In this document: piece after piece, positions 51,601 through 62,700 of the stretch
Position numbering within the stretch: the stretch's first letter is position 1
Layout of the letters: each line of letters opens with the position of its first letter
Assembly (NCBI GenBank): GCA_013400115.1
Contig: VXBP01001901.1
Coordinates: 62,001 to 126,000 of the forward strand
Length of the DNA stretch: 64,000 nt
Reading direction: 5' to 3'
DNA from: Rhinopomastus cyanomelas
Taxonomy: Eukaryota; Chordata; Aves; Bucerotiformes; Rhinopomastidae
Translations under genes and position numbers: made by a program
The notes under the pieces: model-generated
What the model saw: only the letters and a program-made list of their open reading frames with translations
What the model was told of the DNA's origin: nothing
Databases searched by the model: none

Positions 51601-54392
51601 TTACCTGTCCCCTCCCCAATTTAGTCTTTATAGCATAAAAGAGGAAAAAATATCACACAGGTCATGAAATTGAACTGTGAATTCCAAAGCATTAAAAAAA
51701 AGGTACGTTTAAGGCTTCTTCTTATAGAATGTACATTCTCAGAAATATGACAACCTTCTATATTTGTTCTTGACACCGGTCAAACCTATGGACAAAATCT
51801 GCATACTTCAATATCTCTATCTTATTACATTATACATTGTGTTAAAATACCTCAATGCAGATGTGATGCATTCCTCCAGTCTTGTTTTTTTGCAGAAAGC
51901 TTGCAATGGGACTTTTCTCTCCTAAAGGATGTAGAAGTTCCAACTTGGTATTTCCCAGCTCCACAAAAACAGTGTAGACACCATGTTCAGGAAGAGCAAC
52001 AGTGTCGCTCACCTGCGCTCCTAGTACATCTTTATACAAGGACTGTGCTTTCTTCAAGTCAGGTACTGCGATTGCTACATGATTTAGGCGGCCCAGTTTC
52101 CACAAACAGCTTGGAATGTTTTGAGAAAAGGATTTTGGTGATGACAGAGATCGTATTGTAGGCGCCGAAATCCACAAACTGGTAAGAAGCCCTGAAAAAA
52201 AGTGAACAGCACCGATGCAGCTTCGGAGAAAATAGCAGTATCTGCTCTTTCCCTTTTTAATGTGGCCTATGCAACTCCTGCGTCATAAGCATCCCAGTGT
52301 GCAAAGCTGAAGGTAAAAATTAATCTGTCAGTGTACTGGAATCTGAAGAGGTTGGGGCTACAGAAGATGCTGTAATTGTTTCAGTTGTTTCTGAATTAGA
52401 ATTAGATTAAAGGATATGTTCATAAAAGCTTTGTTTTAATTTCATGCCAGCTTACTTTAGGCCATGGCAAAGCTTCCAGTGCCTCAAAGCCAAGCTAGAG
52501 GCATCTCAGCACAGCTTTGAGGCATTCTTAGCTTTAAATTCATAAATATGCTATTTTGCTAAGAGATTGTGCCAAGGATGCACTGGGATTCTTGATGCTT
52601 TGCAATATACCGAGGACAGACTAGTTTGCATTTTTAGGCTCTAGGGTTAGCAATAGCTGTAATTAGTTAACTAGCTTCACTCTATGAGAACTACACCTTC
52701 ATGGGAATTCAAGACTCCACAGCTATCCATTAAGTTTTCTTCACAAGGACAACTAATGCAGTCCTTAAACTTTCTGAGCACCCTGCTGTGATGGAGGAAG
52801 AAGTGTTTGGGTGTATCTGGGACTTCAAATTGTGATGTGCAATGTCTGTACTTCCAAAGACTTAGTACCACAGAAGTAAGTCTATTCTGAGTCTTTTTAT
52901 TAAAAACTACACACACTAAATCAATGAAGCATTTCCAGGCACTTATCCACTTCTGCCAAATAACTGCCTCGGGGAATTTCTTGCCACCAGTAGTCTCTTT
53001 GATCTCAGCCAGATGTTCTAGACCCACCATACAGTTTTTTCACTTTCAATTTCTACCTGGGTAGTTCTGTTCCCTACAATAATTTCTTAAGGCCTGGTTC
53101 AGTTCTTGCTGAAGCAAGAGATACTCTTCCACTTTCTCAAAAAGAGAAAAAAAAAGCCTTTTGAAAGAACCACTTTCACTACGTAATTTGATATGTTTTC
53201 TAGAGCCTTTTATTGTTGCCTTCATTTTTCCAAATATCAACAGACTGCACATCAGTGATACAAATTTTTCAAGCAGTCTTTACTGATGGAAAGGATTCTT
53301 CCCCATTCTTTTTGACATCTCCCATCTGTAATTCTTGCTGTATTTCATGTAGGGCATACAGCTATGTGGTTATTATAGTTTAATTTGTATTTTGTTTGTT
53401 TTCATGTAAATTGACAAAAAGTAGAGAGACAGTCTGTTACTCAGCTATTACCGAAGTAATAGCAAAAAGAATAGAAAAAGCTGTTTCTGTTGGGTTCTGT
53501 CCAAGAAATGTTGGATTTTTGTGATGTTTCCTGGAAAGATAAGATTGAAAAAGTGAAATATATTTCTAGGATTCTTGCAAAGTGAAATGCACTGAAGTTC
53601 CCACTCATATGACACTATTACTTTCATGTCACTCCTTTTCTTCTGGTATTGGGTGACAGAACTCTGTATGTAGGCGCAAAGCACTCTTCATCAGGTTTGG
53701 TTTTATGAATCAGATGGGCTCCATAGTTCCTAGTTCGTAGAAACCAATTGTCACTGGTTTCTTCCATCAAAGTGCAATTACATAACAATGTTTTCACTGC
53801 AAAAGATCCCACTCATGGATCACTGACAGTCCCATCAGTCTGTGGCTATGAAGCAGTATTGCTGACTTGGGACAGCCGGGTTCATGGTTGGACACAATGC
53901 TCATAAAGGTCTTTCCAACCTAAACAATTCTACGATTCTATTGTTCAGTTATGGTGAGTTTCACCCACCCTTCAGTGCTGTTAAGAGACCGAACAACCCA
54001 GATAATTATAATGAACAAGAAACGACTTTGCTTTGACCTCCAAGCTGCAGCTCAAACAAGGCAAGCTGCTCCGGTACGTTTGGGGTTTGCTCTAAGTTCA
54101 GTCTAAGCCAAACACCACCGGTTGTTAACCGATCCGTCACCTGACTCGACGCACTGTTTGGATTTCATTTTTGACCATTGCTGTGGCCTGTGAGGCTCTC
54201 ATAGACAGCCCGCGGCTCGTTCCCGAGGCACAGGCCACCACCCCGAGCTAGTGCGCAGGCCCGCAAACGCCCCGGGCCAAGGCCCATGACGGCGGCGTCC
54301 CTCCCCGGCCCCGTCTTCGTTCCCGCGCCGCCCCGCTCCCCGTTACCGGCCGCAGCGTTCCGCAGGGAGGCCGCGATCCCTGCGCCCGCCAT
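48489..54392 (-). CDS. MCEE: MCEE, methylmalonyl-CoA epimerase, complete in 3 coding exons
   Basis: Joined exons 54392-54347, 52191-51851 and 48641-48489 give 540 nt (179 aa; human 176), all with GT-AG introns. The enzyme interconverts (2R)- and (2S)-methylmalonyl-CoA in mitochondria, between propionyl-CoA carboxylase and methylmalonyl-CoA mutase. Residues 1-46 lack acidic residues and are rich in A, S, L and R, as in a mitochondrial presequence. From residue 46 the VOC/glyoxalase fold starts (WKLGRLNHVAIAVPDL). The metal ligands known for the human enzyme are conserved as His53 (LNHV), His125 (MHHIC) and Glu175 (LVELEQA). Conserved motifs include ALPEHGV, ELLHPLG, KPVIFLHPKDC and the C-terminus VELEQA. 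It is head to head with MPHOSPH10. Nothing is missing and the gene looks functional. Confidence 0.97.
48642..51850 (-). other. MCEE: MCEE intron 2
   Basis: A 3.2-kb intron, AT-rich, in which I recognise no repeat or exon. The ORFs at 49654-49860 (minus) and 51024-51254 (plus) look like chance. Confidence 0.8.
51851..52191 (-). CDS. MCEE: MCEE coding exon 2
   Basis: The acceptor is CTTTTTTTCAG|GG and the donor GAG|GTATTT, phase 0 at the 3' end. The exon encodes residues 16-129: the rest of the presequence, the first VOC module and MHHICIE with the second metal ligand. Confidence 0.97.
52192..54346 (-). other. MCEE: MCEE intron 1
   Basis: A 2.2-kb intron. It holds a CR1 tail (53866-53945) and an unexplained minus-strand frame, open from 53252 to 52677 except for two close TGA codons (see findings). 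Confidence 0.8.
53866..53945 (+). repeat. CR1 3' tail fragment in MCEE intron 1
   Basis: The segments gctgacttgggacagccggg, tcatggttggacacaatgct, taaaggtctttccaaccta and the tail ACAATTCTACGATTCTAT mark a plus-oriented CR1 terminus, antisense to MCEE. Confidence 0.8.
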
Positions 54393-54560
54393 CCCGCCGC
54401 TCGCACCAGCCCGGGCGCAGCGGGCGGGGCCTGTGCACGGGGAGCCGCCGCCCTCCGCCGTCCCTTAGGCTCCGACCGCCGACAGCCTGGCTCGGGAAGT
54501 GCCGGAGGGACCTGCTGTAGCAGGCGCTATGATCAGAGAGAGAAGGTTTTCTGGTGCAGA
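54180..54560. promoter_or_regulatory. MCEE: CpG island over MCEE start
   Basis: A CpG-dense stretch covering MCEE exon 1 and about 170 bases upstream. The minus strand around the start reads GCGGGATGGCGGGCG, a YY1-like GATGGC motif overlapping the ATG. An ETS-like CACTTCCCG lies near 54496 (minus strand). No TATA box is visible. Confidence 0.75.
54347..54392 (-). CDS. MCEE: MCEE coding exon 1
   Basis: ATG at 54392-54390. It encodes MAGAGIAASLRNAAA plus the first base of a Gly codon. The donor is G|GTAACG and the intron phase is 1. The exon sits inside a CpG island. Confidence 0.93.
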
Positions 54561-54599
54561 ACAAGGAGCTAGCGCGTGGTCAGTGTAGACAATCGGAGT

Positions 54600-54860
54600 T
54601 GATTAGTTTGAAAATGACCTTCAAGATCGTTGATCCAACCATGAATCCAACTGTCCCGCCCCACTGCTAAACTCTATCCCTAAGCTCCAGATGTCCCGTT
54701 CCGTGAGACATGTCCTGTGATGGCGATTCAACGCCCTCCTTCGGCAGCCTGTTCCAAGGCCTGAGGACCCTTTCCAGGAAGAAGTTCCTCCTCATGTCCA
54801 ACCTGAACGTGCCCTGCTGCAGCTTGAGGCCATTTCCTATTGCTTGTTACTTGTAACGCC
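54600..54860 (-). repeat. CR1 3' end fragment
   Basis: Minus-oriented copy with accttcaagatcgttgatcc, gcagcctgttccaaggcctg, ccaggaagaagttcctcctc and ccctgctgcagcttgaggcc. The octamer tail is degraded. It lies between the MCEE and MPHOSPH10 starts. Confidence 0.85.
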
Positions 54861-55039
54861 TTGCAGGTAAATGTGACATCTAAAGGTATAGACTGAGGCT
54901 GGTTTGGTTGGTCTGAGCTATTGAAAATACAGATGAAAATCAGTGGTCAAAATGCATATTTAAAAGTCCTTGTACATGATACTTCCTGCTTCCAGCCCAG
55001 GTTGTAAAATGCAAGAAGGGTTTACGATCCTGATGTCCT

Positions 55040-55206
55040 GAGACATCAAGAAAAACTTCATCACGGAAGGGGTCTTCAAGTCTTTGAACAATCTGCTCAG
55101 GAAGGGGGTTGACTCACAATCCCTGGCTGTATTTCACAGTTGTGGAGATCTGGAGCTCAGGTTTAGCAGTGGCCTTGGGTTGAACAGCTGGGTTCAGAAT
55201 TGGAAC
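55040..55206 (+). repeat. CR1 3' end fragment
   Basis: Plus-oriented copy with gacatcaagaaaaacttcat, cagttgtggagatctggagc, tttagcagtggccttgggtt and gaacagctgggttcagaatt. The tail is lost. Confidence 0.78.
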
Positions 55207-55391
55207 TCTGAGTCTAAATGATTCTGTCTGATCAGAACAGTTCCAGTGCGGGTCATACTCATGTGTGCTGGCTGGACCCTGTGCCACACAAGGTATTTGT
55301 GAGGGTGCAAAGAGAAAACACCCAGAAGGGTTTGTTTTCTGTGCCCGGGAAAGACTCTTCTGAAAGCAGCAGTAGGAGCAGCTGGAACCCT

Positions 55392-55635
55392 AGAATGGTT
55401 TTTGCTGGACGTGACCTCAGAGATCATCCAGTTACAATGGGCAGGGACATCTCTCACCAGACCAGGTTGCTCAGAGCCCCATCTAACCTGGCCTTGAACA
55501 CTCGCAGAGATGGAGCAGCTGCAGCCTTCCTGTGCAGCCTGTTCCAGGGCCTGAGCACCCTCACACTGAGGAATTTCTTCCTGAGATCTGATTTAAGTCT
55601 CTCTCCTCTCTTTTAGCTTCAAATCATCCCCTGTG
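55392..55635 (-). repeat. CR1 3' end fragment
   Basis: It starts TAGAATGGTTTTTGCTGGAC, followed by gacctcagagatcatccagt, ccatctaacctggccttgaa, gcagcctgttccagggcctg and cttcctgagatctgatttaa. Confidence 0.88.
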
Positions 55636-55785
55636 ATCCAGCTCAGCATATGGTTGGTTTTCTGGAGTTCACTCATACATCACCAGTCGTGTTGAGTTTC
55701 TCATCCACCAACACCCACAGGGGCAGCTCTCAATCCATTCATTTCCCTGCAGGGTTGGTTCAGTTTTGGATTGAGCTGGGAACAA
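55636..55785 (-). repeat. CR1 internal fragment, old
   Basis: The segments ttgagtttctcatccaccaa, cacccacaggggcagctctc and aatccattcatttccctgca match the CR1 ORF2 region that normally reads 'catccaccagcacccccaagtcc...ctctcaatccattc'. It is probably the upstream part of the adjacent copy after a deletion. Confidence 0.65.
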
Positions 55786-56149
55786 CAGCAGGGTGAGACC
55801 AGTGTGGAGAAGGAAGGGATCATCTGCCCCAACTGCAGCAGCAGCTTCTTCACCAGAGGCTGGGCATATAGGGCTTAATTTGAAGGACACTGTGTGATGT
55901 AAAGTTACCAAGCAGTTTAGGAACGCTGGGTAGAGCTGGCTGACCAGTGTACCTGAGTTTGGAGCCACCATATGACGGTGGACATTTTGCTCATAGAATC
56001 AGCTTTAAATGTGCAGTTCCAAAATAGCCCTTGTATTTGAGGCAGGGAGGCAAACCCGCAGCTTAAGGCGACTGCAGCTTTGCTATATTCGCTGTAGTTT
56101 TTCCCGTGCTGGACTCTCCTAGTCTGGAGTAGTAACGCTGCTCTCTAAG
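55786..56149. other. Non-coding stretch upstream of MPHOSPH10
   Basis: I recognise nothing here. It separates the CR1 cluster from the MPHOSPH10 CpG island. Confidence 0.5.
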
Positions 56150-56700
56150 GGGAGGGAGCACCGCCACCAGGAGATGACTCTGCAGTGTCAATTGCAGGTC
56201 GTTGAGATCGCCAGCCGGCGGGTGTGACACGAATAAATGAGGTAGTTCTGTGACAGCAGCCTGGGCTGGGAGCCAGAGATGACTGAAGCCCTGGCGGCGG
56301 GACAGGCCGGGCCGAACCGAACCAGGGATTGAGCGCTGCGGAATTCCTGTGTGCGGAACCTTGGCGCCGGGTTCGGGACTCGGCCGGACCGCTCAGCCGA
56401 GTGCACTCGTGGGCGGGGAAGCCCTGTGGCACGCGAGTCGCGGCTGGGCAAGATGGCAGCTGCCAGGGGGCTGGAGAGTGGCCTCAGGGTGGTGGGAGCC
56501 GCCGTGTCGCGGCCGGAGCGCTTCCTCAGGTACCGTGGGGCTTCGCGGGGTTTTCATGGGGGCTCCGGTGTGTGGATGTAGCGCTCTGCGATCCCCGCGG
56601 TCCCAGTGCGGCGTGGCGGGCCGCGTGCTGCCAGTCATCCCTGGTACCGCAGAGCTCCTTTCTTCGGCCTTGGAGACCTTGGAACGGAGGTTTTGTTCCT
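56150..56700. promoter_or_regulatory. MPHOSPH10: CpG island over MPHOSPH10 start
   Basis: CpG-dense around 56190-56660, TATA-less, covering the probable 5' UTR, exon 1 and the start of intron 1. CAAGATGGCAGC at 56449-56460 is a YY1-type motif whose ATG is the start codon. Confidence 0.75.
56453..56529 (+). CDS. MPHOSPH10: MPHOSPH10 coding exon 1
   Basis: It encodes MAAARGLESGLRVVG through RPERFL plus two bases of Ser26. The donor is CAG|GTACCG. Confidence 0.93.
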
Positions 56701-59700
56701 GAGAGCTGTGCTGAAGCGTCGGTAGCTCTAAAGAAAAAAATGAAATGCGGAGACTGCTCGAATATGAAGTGCTGAGCAGTCAGGCAGTGGATGAAGGCGG
56801 TTCCCTTTTTAAGATCAAGTGTTGGCACCTGGTTGGCTCAGTGGGGCACCTGGTTGGCTCAGTTGGCAGAGCATGGGACTCTGAATTCCTGGGCTCATGG
56901 GTTCCAGCATGTAGGATATCCATGTGGGATATCTTGAGACAGTACTGTAGGCTTACCCTGCTCCAGCAGGGGGGGTTGGACTTGGATGATCTTTCGAGGT
57001 CCCTTCCAACAGGGAAACTCCTGTGATTCTGTGTTTGTGTGTTGGATGTTTGCGTGTAGCGCTATGTTATCGACTTCGCCCAAACATCTGGACATCTGGA
57101 GTGCTGACGTGATTAACGTGTAATAAAATGCAGCTACAGAAGGATGAAGTCCACCTCCAGTGTAGTGAAGTCAAAAGGGTTGGTAATCATGCCCTTATGT
57201 TGAGTGTAGTGGTCCAAGGGATATGTAAAAAGTGAAGCAACAGCAGTACTTGTTGAAGAGTTGCTATTCTGGAGCAGAAAAATACCTAAGTGGATATAAA
57301 AAAGAGCTGCAGTGTAATTAAGGAAAATGTAAAATGAATGAAAGCTAGTAAGTTCTTAAAAATAGAAAATTCTAAAAAAGTATTAATTTTCTTGCTTTTT
57401 AAATCTCTATTTTTGTTTATATTCAGTGTGCAAGATGAACTGGCTGCTGACTTCAGAGCATTAACAAAGACTCTTTATGATTTGAGTAAACCTCTGGGAA
57501 GTCATGTTGCTCGTGGGGGTCCTCTAAAAGAGCTAGTGATAAAAAATTTTGATGAAGAACAGATTTGGCAACAATTAGAGCTCCAGAACAATACAGTCCT
57601 CGATTTCTTCAAGAAATCCATTGCCAGGGATGCCAGTGATGAAGATCTTTGCCTCTTCTCAGACCAGGAAGAGGATGGCTCTGACGCAGATACCAACAGT
57701 GACCAGGAATTAGAACACAACATAGTGGAAGCAGAAACTGAGCAGAAGAGTGTTTGTACAAAAGATAAAGAAAAGCAAATTAAACTCAGGGAAAGGACAA
57801 TGCAGAAATCCAGTGATGAGGATTCTGATATTGACTTTGATATTGAAGCACTGGAGCAACAAACTAAAATGGCCAAAGAAAACACATTGAAAAAAACTGG
57901 AAGAAAATCTGTAGTAGATGACAAGTTTTTCAAGCTGGCTCAGATGGAAGCTTTTTTAGATGAAGCAGAGAAGGAAAATGAGATGGAGGAAGAAGATATT
58001 AATTATTTTGAAGACATTTTGTCAGAGGATGAGGAAGAAGAGTCTGAAGAAGCTAAAGACAGAGTAAGAATATCAGTAAATTGTGTTTCTGATATCTTCT
58101 TTTAAATCAAGCTCTCATATGTACTAGATTGACTAGAAATTGTTGAACTCTGAGTAGAAACTACAAAATTAAATTTTATTGGATGACTAGTGATTACTTC
58201 TGAAGCTTTAACAATAGATTTTACATTATTAACTGTTAATAAAGTGTCCTAGTGTAGAAGAATACACTGGGCTGCTAATCCAGCCCTTTTTAGATGGGTC
58301 TTGGGGATTTGCATGAACAAAGGAAGAGCCAGTGTGTCACAAGAAATAACCTTGCAGAGCTGCAGAATAGCTGATCCAGCAGTTGAAAAAATCGTGTCAC
58401 TCAGCATTGACAGCTAGCAGTTAGAGATCACTAAGGTAACTGATGCAGAGCAAAAGGCTTTTGGCAGCTTTTTTTCCCCAAGGCACATAACTCTGATTTA
58501 ACTTAAGTTGCTGAATACTTGTTTAAAAATAAATCCTTTATAATTTAATATTACCAGAGATTCTCACTAGCAGGTAAGAACTATGTCCAATCAGTAACTG
58601 GCAAATTCTGCTGCTGTTTGTGTTGAAGTTGGAAATTAATGTGTTAGAATATTTTAATTACTTACAGAAGAGATCAGTTTCATGAAAGTGTCCTACTAGA
58701 GGTTAATGCTTCACTAAACTGAGTTTCTGTTACAAAAGTAGTGCTGTTCTGCAGATACTGAAGACTTCAAAAAATGGGATACCCTTAGACTACTGTCAGT
58801 TTTAACAATTCCATTTTGTTTTTTGGATTTTTTTTTTAAAATTCTTTGTCTTTTTTTCTTCCTGTCCCTTTCTTAGCCAACTAAAAGCTCTAGAGACTTG
58901 ACATACAGAGATTTCTTCGATATGGTCAGTGACAATGATGATTTAGTAACTAGTGATGGTGAAGATGATCTGCAAGAGGAAGTAAACAGTGCTACTGAAG
59001 AGCAGAATGAAGAAAGCATGTCTAAGTGAGTATATTCATAATTTGCTGTTAAAACATCTGTGTAATGTTATGATGAAGTAGGAAATAAAGTGTCAGTTCC
59101 AGGATTACTTTGATCATGGTTTACCGTTCTCTGTTATTTGTTGTATGTTCAAGATTTACATTGTCACCTTATTTAAGAAGTAGTTTATTTACTAAAGTTT
59201 TGAGTCTTGTCTCTTGAGATTTACTTGAATACGTGTAACAGATGTATCTTCAATTTTCTAAAATCATTTGTAAAATAGAAAAGTTTCCTTGGTGTCCCCT
59301 GCCTTTAGGTGAAGGCCTGTTGTGTTAGTTGTGTGTTACCTATAACAGATTAACAGTTAGTTGTGGGTTACCTTTAACAGTAATAGCTGAAATAACTTCA
59401 TGTAAAAAAATGGGAGAGGCTTTTTAACCTTTATTTTATACTGAATTTTAATGTTACAGGGTTGAGGATATGAACGAAGTGATGATGGAGAATGCAAGAA
59501 GTAAAGAAGCCTCTAAGAAAGTGAAGTTTACCTTGCCAGATGACAGTGAAACAGAAGATGTTACTGATATGCGGTTAGAGAAGAGCAGCAATCCCAATGA
59601 AGTGAAGTCTTCTTTTGAGAAGAGACAGGAAAAGGTGATTGTTACTTGAGGGGTTTTTCTGGTAAGACTTTGAAACAGTGACAAATTCAAAGTGTGTTTT

Positions 59701-62700
59701 TTTAATGTGCGTGACTTTATTTAGAGTCTGGCAAATATGAGGACATTATTTATAAATCAAGACTGAAAAGTGGCGTATTCATACGTTGATGTATTTCTTC
59801 ATAGAATAGCTTGAGATCTTAGAGAACATCTAATTCCAACCTCTTGCTCTGGGCAGGATTGCCCACAACCCAATCCAGGTTAACCTTGAACACTTCCAGG
59901 GATGGAGCATTCACAACCTCCCTGGGCAACTTTGGCATCTTGGGCATCTTTGTGTGAGGAGGAGTTAGAAATGCCTTGAGTTTATTTGAGAGTTGTGTAT
60001 TTTCAACTTACTAGAAAACTGTTTTTCAGATGAGCAAAAAAATAAGAAGTTTAGAAGAAGAGTTGTTAGAGGAGAAACCTTGGCAGCTTAAAGGAGAAGT
60101 GTCTGGACAAAAGCGACCTGAAAACAGCCTTTTGGAGGAAACAGTTCTTTTTGACCATGCAGTTAGGATGGGTAAGTATTGAGAGAGGGCTTTCCTGAGA
60201 GCACATTGCATACCATGTTGGGTTTTCTTCCCTCTGGCCTTGCTGGAAACACCTGTGACTTAAGGGCAAGGTAACCAAAGGTAGCACTAAGTTAAACTTC
60301 TGTGTGTGGTTTTGAGGTGGTGCATTTTCATGGTGGAAACTACAGGAAAATTTCATCTTGTTTTTGATCACTTTTAACTGAGTTTTTGATCATTTTTAAC
60401 TTAACTGAAAGTTCAGTGGCAGATGTAGTCATTTACAAGCTTTACCTAAGACAATTAGTCTCTTCAAGATGGAACGAAACATCCCTTACTGGCTTTGCCT
60501 TCAATCGCTACATTTTTGTGTTTTTCTGCTGTTTATTCATCACAGAACAAAATGTATTTCTTGATAGAGAAACATTAGTCTTAAATTTCTTCTCTTTCTT
60601 CTTCCAGCACCTGTGATCACAGAAGAAACTACCTTTCAGCTTGAAGATGTCATTAAACAGAGAATACTGGATGAGGTTTCTATTATCTTACTTTCTTAGA
60701 CTTGATTCACAGAGCACATTCTAAGGATGAGTTTGAAGCTCTTTAAATATTAGGCATAGAGCTGTCTTAGTTTCTGCAACTGGTTAGTTTATTCTTTTGC
60801 TTTGGTGAATGTGTCTTCAGATTCCTGATATGTATGGAGAAGAGTATTTTAAGTACTTACGAAAATAACGTGTTTACACAATTTTTGCTCCAATCCCCGA
60901 AAAATAATGACACAGTCTAGGGTTCAAATGAAGTGTGAAACTTGAGTTATTGTGAAACCACATGCATGAGCTGTTTAACGTGCACATAAGTAATAAGCAA
61001 CATGTTGTAGATAAGCTGTGTCACCTGATCATTTGGCAGTAGTTGCATTTGGTCATTGATCTATGACTTTCTCAGGCGTGGGACGATGTAGTACCAAAAG
61101 AAAAGCCAAAGGAGGAGGCTTTTGAATACAAGAAGCGGATCACTTTGGATCATGAAAAAAGTAAACTGAGCCTTGCCGAGATCTATGAGCAAGAATACAT
61201 GAAACTGCAACAGGTAACCTAAGCAGTGCCTTTCCTCCTGAAGTTCACACCATGTGATCCCATGTGTTTTGTGTGTACACTGCTGTCCCTGCCTTCAGCT
61301 TTGTGAAAGAGCTTCAGTCTTTCTCTGACTGTTCACCAGTGAAATGGCTCCTGAATTGTACCTTGTGGTGTTGTCAGGCTTGCTAAAGTCAAATACCTTT
61401 ATGAATGGTGTTGCAGTAACGTCATTTTATTAATGCAGCAAAAGACTGAAGAGGAAGAAAATCCTGAGCACAGAGAAATACAGGAGATGATGGATTCACT
61501 CTTCATGAAGCTGGATGCACTTTGTAACTTCCACTTCACACCCAAACCAGTAAGTACATTTCATAGAAAGGGGTGGTTGGAAAGGAATAGGAGTTTCATA
61601 AAGTTGTTATTCTTTCCCCCCGCCTCTTTGAAACTAGGTACTTTTACTTTACATTTCCCAAACATTTAATGGTGAATGTTACAGAGCTTGTTCTTACTTC
61701 ATAATAAATGCACTGTAATTGCTTCTGAACAAAACCAGACATTTAGTATCTTAAGGTAGATATAAGCTGTGAGATGCTGTGCTCAGTCCTGAATGTGTTT
61801 CCTTACTTCTAGCCGGTGCCAGAAGTTAAAATAGTTTCGAACCTTCCAGCTATAAGTATGGAAGAAGTAGCACCTGTTGCTGTAAGTGATGCTGCTCTCT
61901 TAGCACCAGAGGAGATCAAGGTAAATGGTGTTGTAGGGTTGATTGGGTTTTGTGGATTTTTGGAGCAGGGGGAGTGTGGTGATGCTCTGCGGGAGAAGGC
62001 TGTAACTGGAGGCAGAGGGAAGACTTAATTTTATTCGGCTACACTAGGCCTTAATATTAAGCTTTGGTTTTGTTCTTGGTTATTGATGTGATGTTAATTA
62101 TTTTCCCCACATGTGTGGGTACTTGGAAGGGGAAAGCTCAATAACAATAGAGAAGAGCAATTAGCGTGTCTTGGATCAGTTGTACAAATGGCATTTCCCA
62201 ACTTCTGCCAGCTTTTGGCCTTTACCTTAATGCAGCGTCTCCCTGAGTTAGCAAACACTGCAAAGAAAGGAAACACAGAGAAGTCAGTGCTGTGAAGCAA
62301 TCGTGTGTAGGCAGTTTTTTTTGCATGCTGATGGTCTTGTTCTCATAGGAAAAGAACAAAGCTGGTGATGTAAAAACAGATGCAGAAAAGACTCCCACAG
62401 ATAAAAAACGAGAACGAAGAAAGAAAAAGCTTCGTAAACGTATGAAGCTGAGAGAAAAGGCGAGACGTCAAAAGCTCCTTGAAAAGATGAAACCAGAAAA
62501 AGGCACAATGCTGAGCAAAAAAGCTGCTACAGCAAAGTTGAAAAAGCTTACAAAAGAAGGCAAAGCAGTTCTTCTCAAGGTAAGGCACTCTTAAGTGGTT
62601 CTGTAAAGCTTGGAGCTTCCCAGCTAAATAATGTTAAAATCCCAAGGACAGGTAATCATCAGCTACAGAGGAAAGGAACTTTATTACAAAGAATTACAAA

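Noticed and set aside
56329..56775. 148-codon ORF overlapping MPHOSPH10 exon 1
   Set aside because: It is in another frame, in the CpG island. The true frame is fixed by the match to Mpp10 and by the splice phase.
57338..58105. ORF beginning at 57338 as a separate gene start
   Set aside because: The ATG lies in MPHOSPH10 intron 1 and the frame simply reads through the acceptor at 57427 and the donor at 58063.
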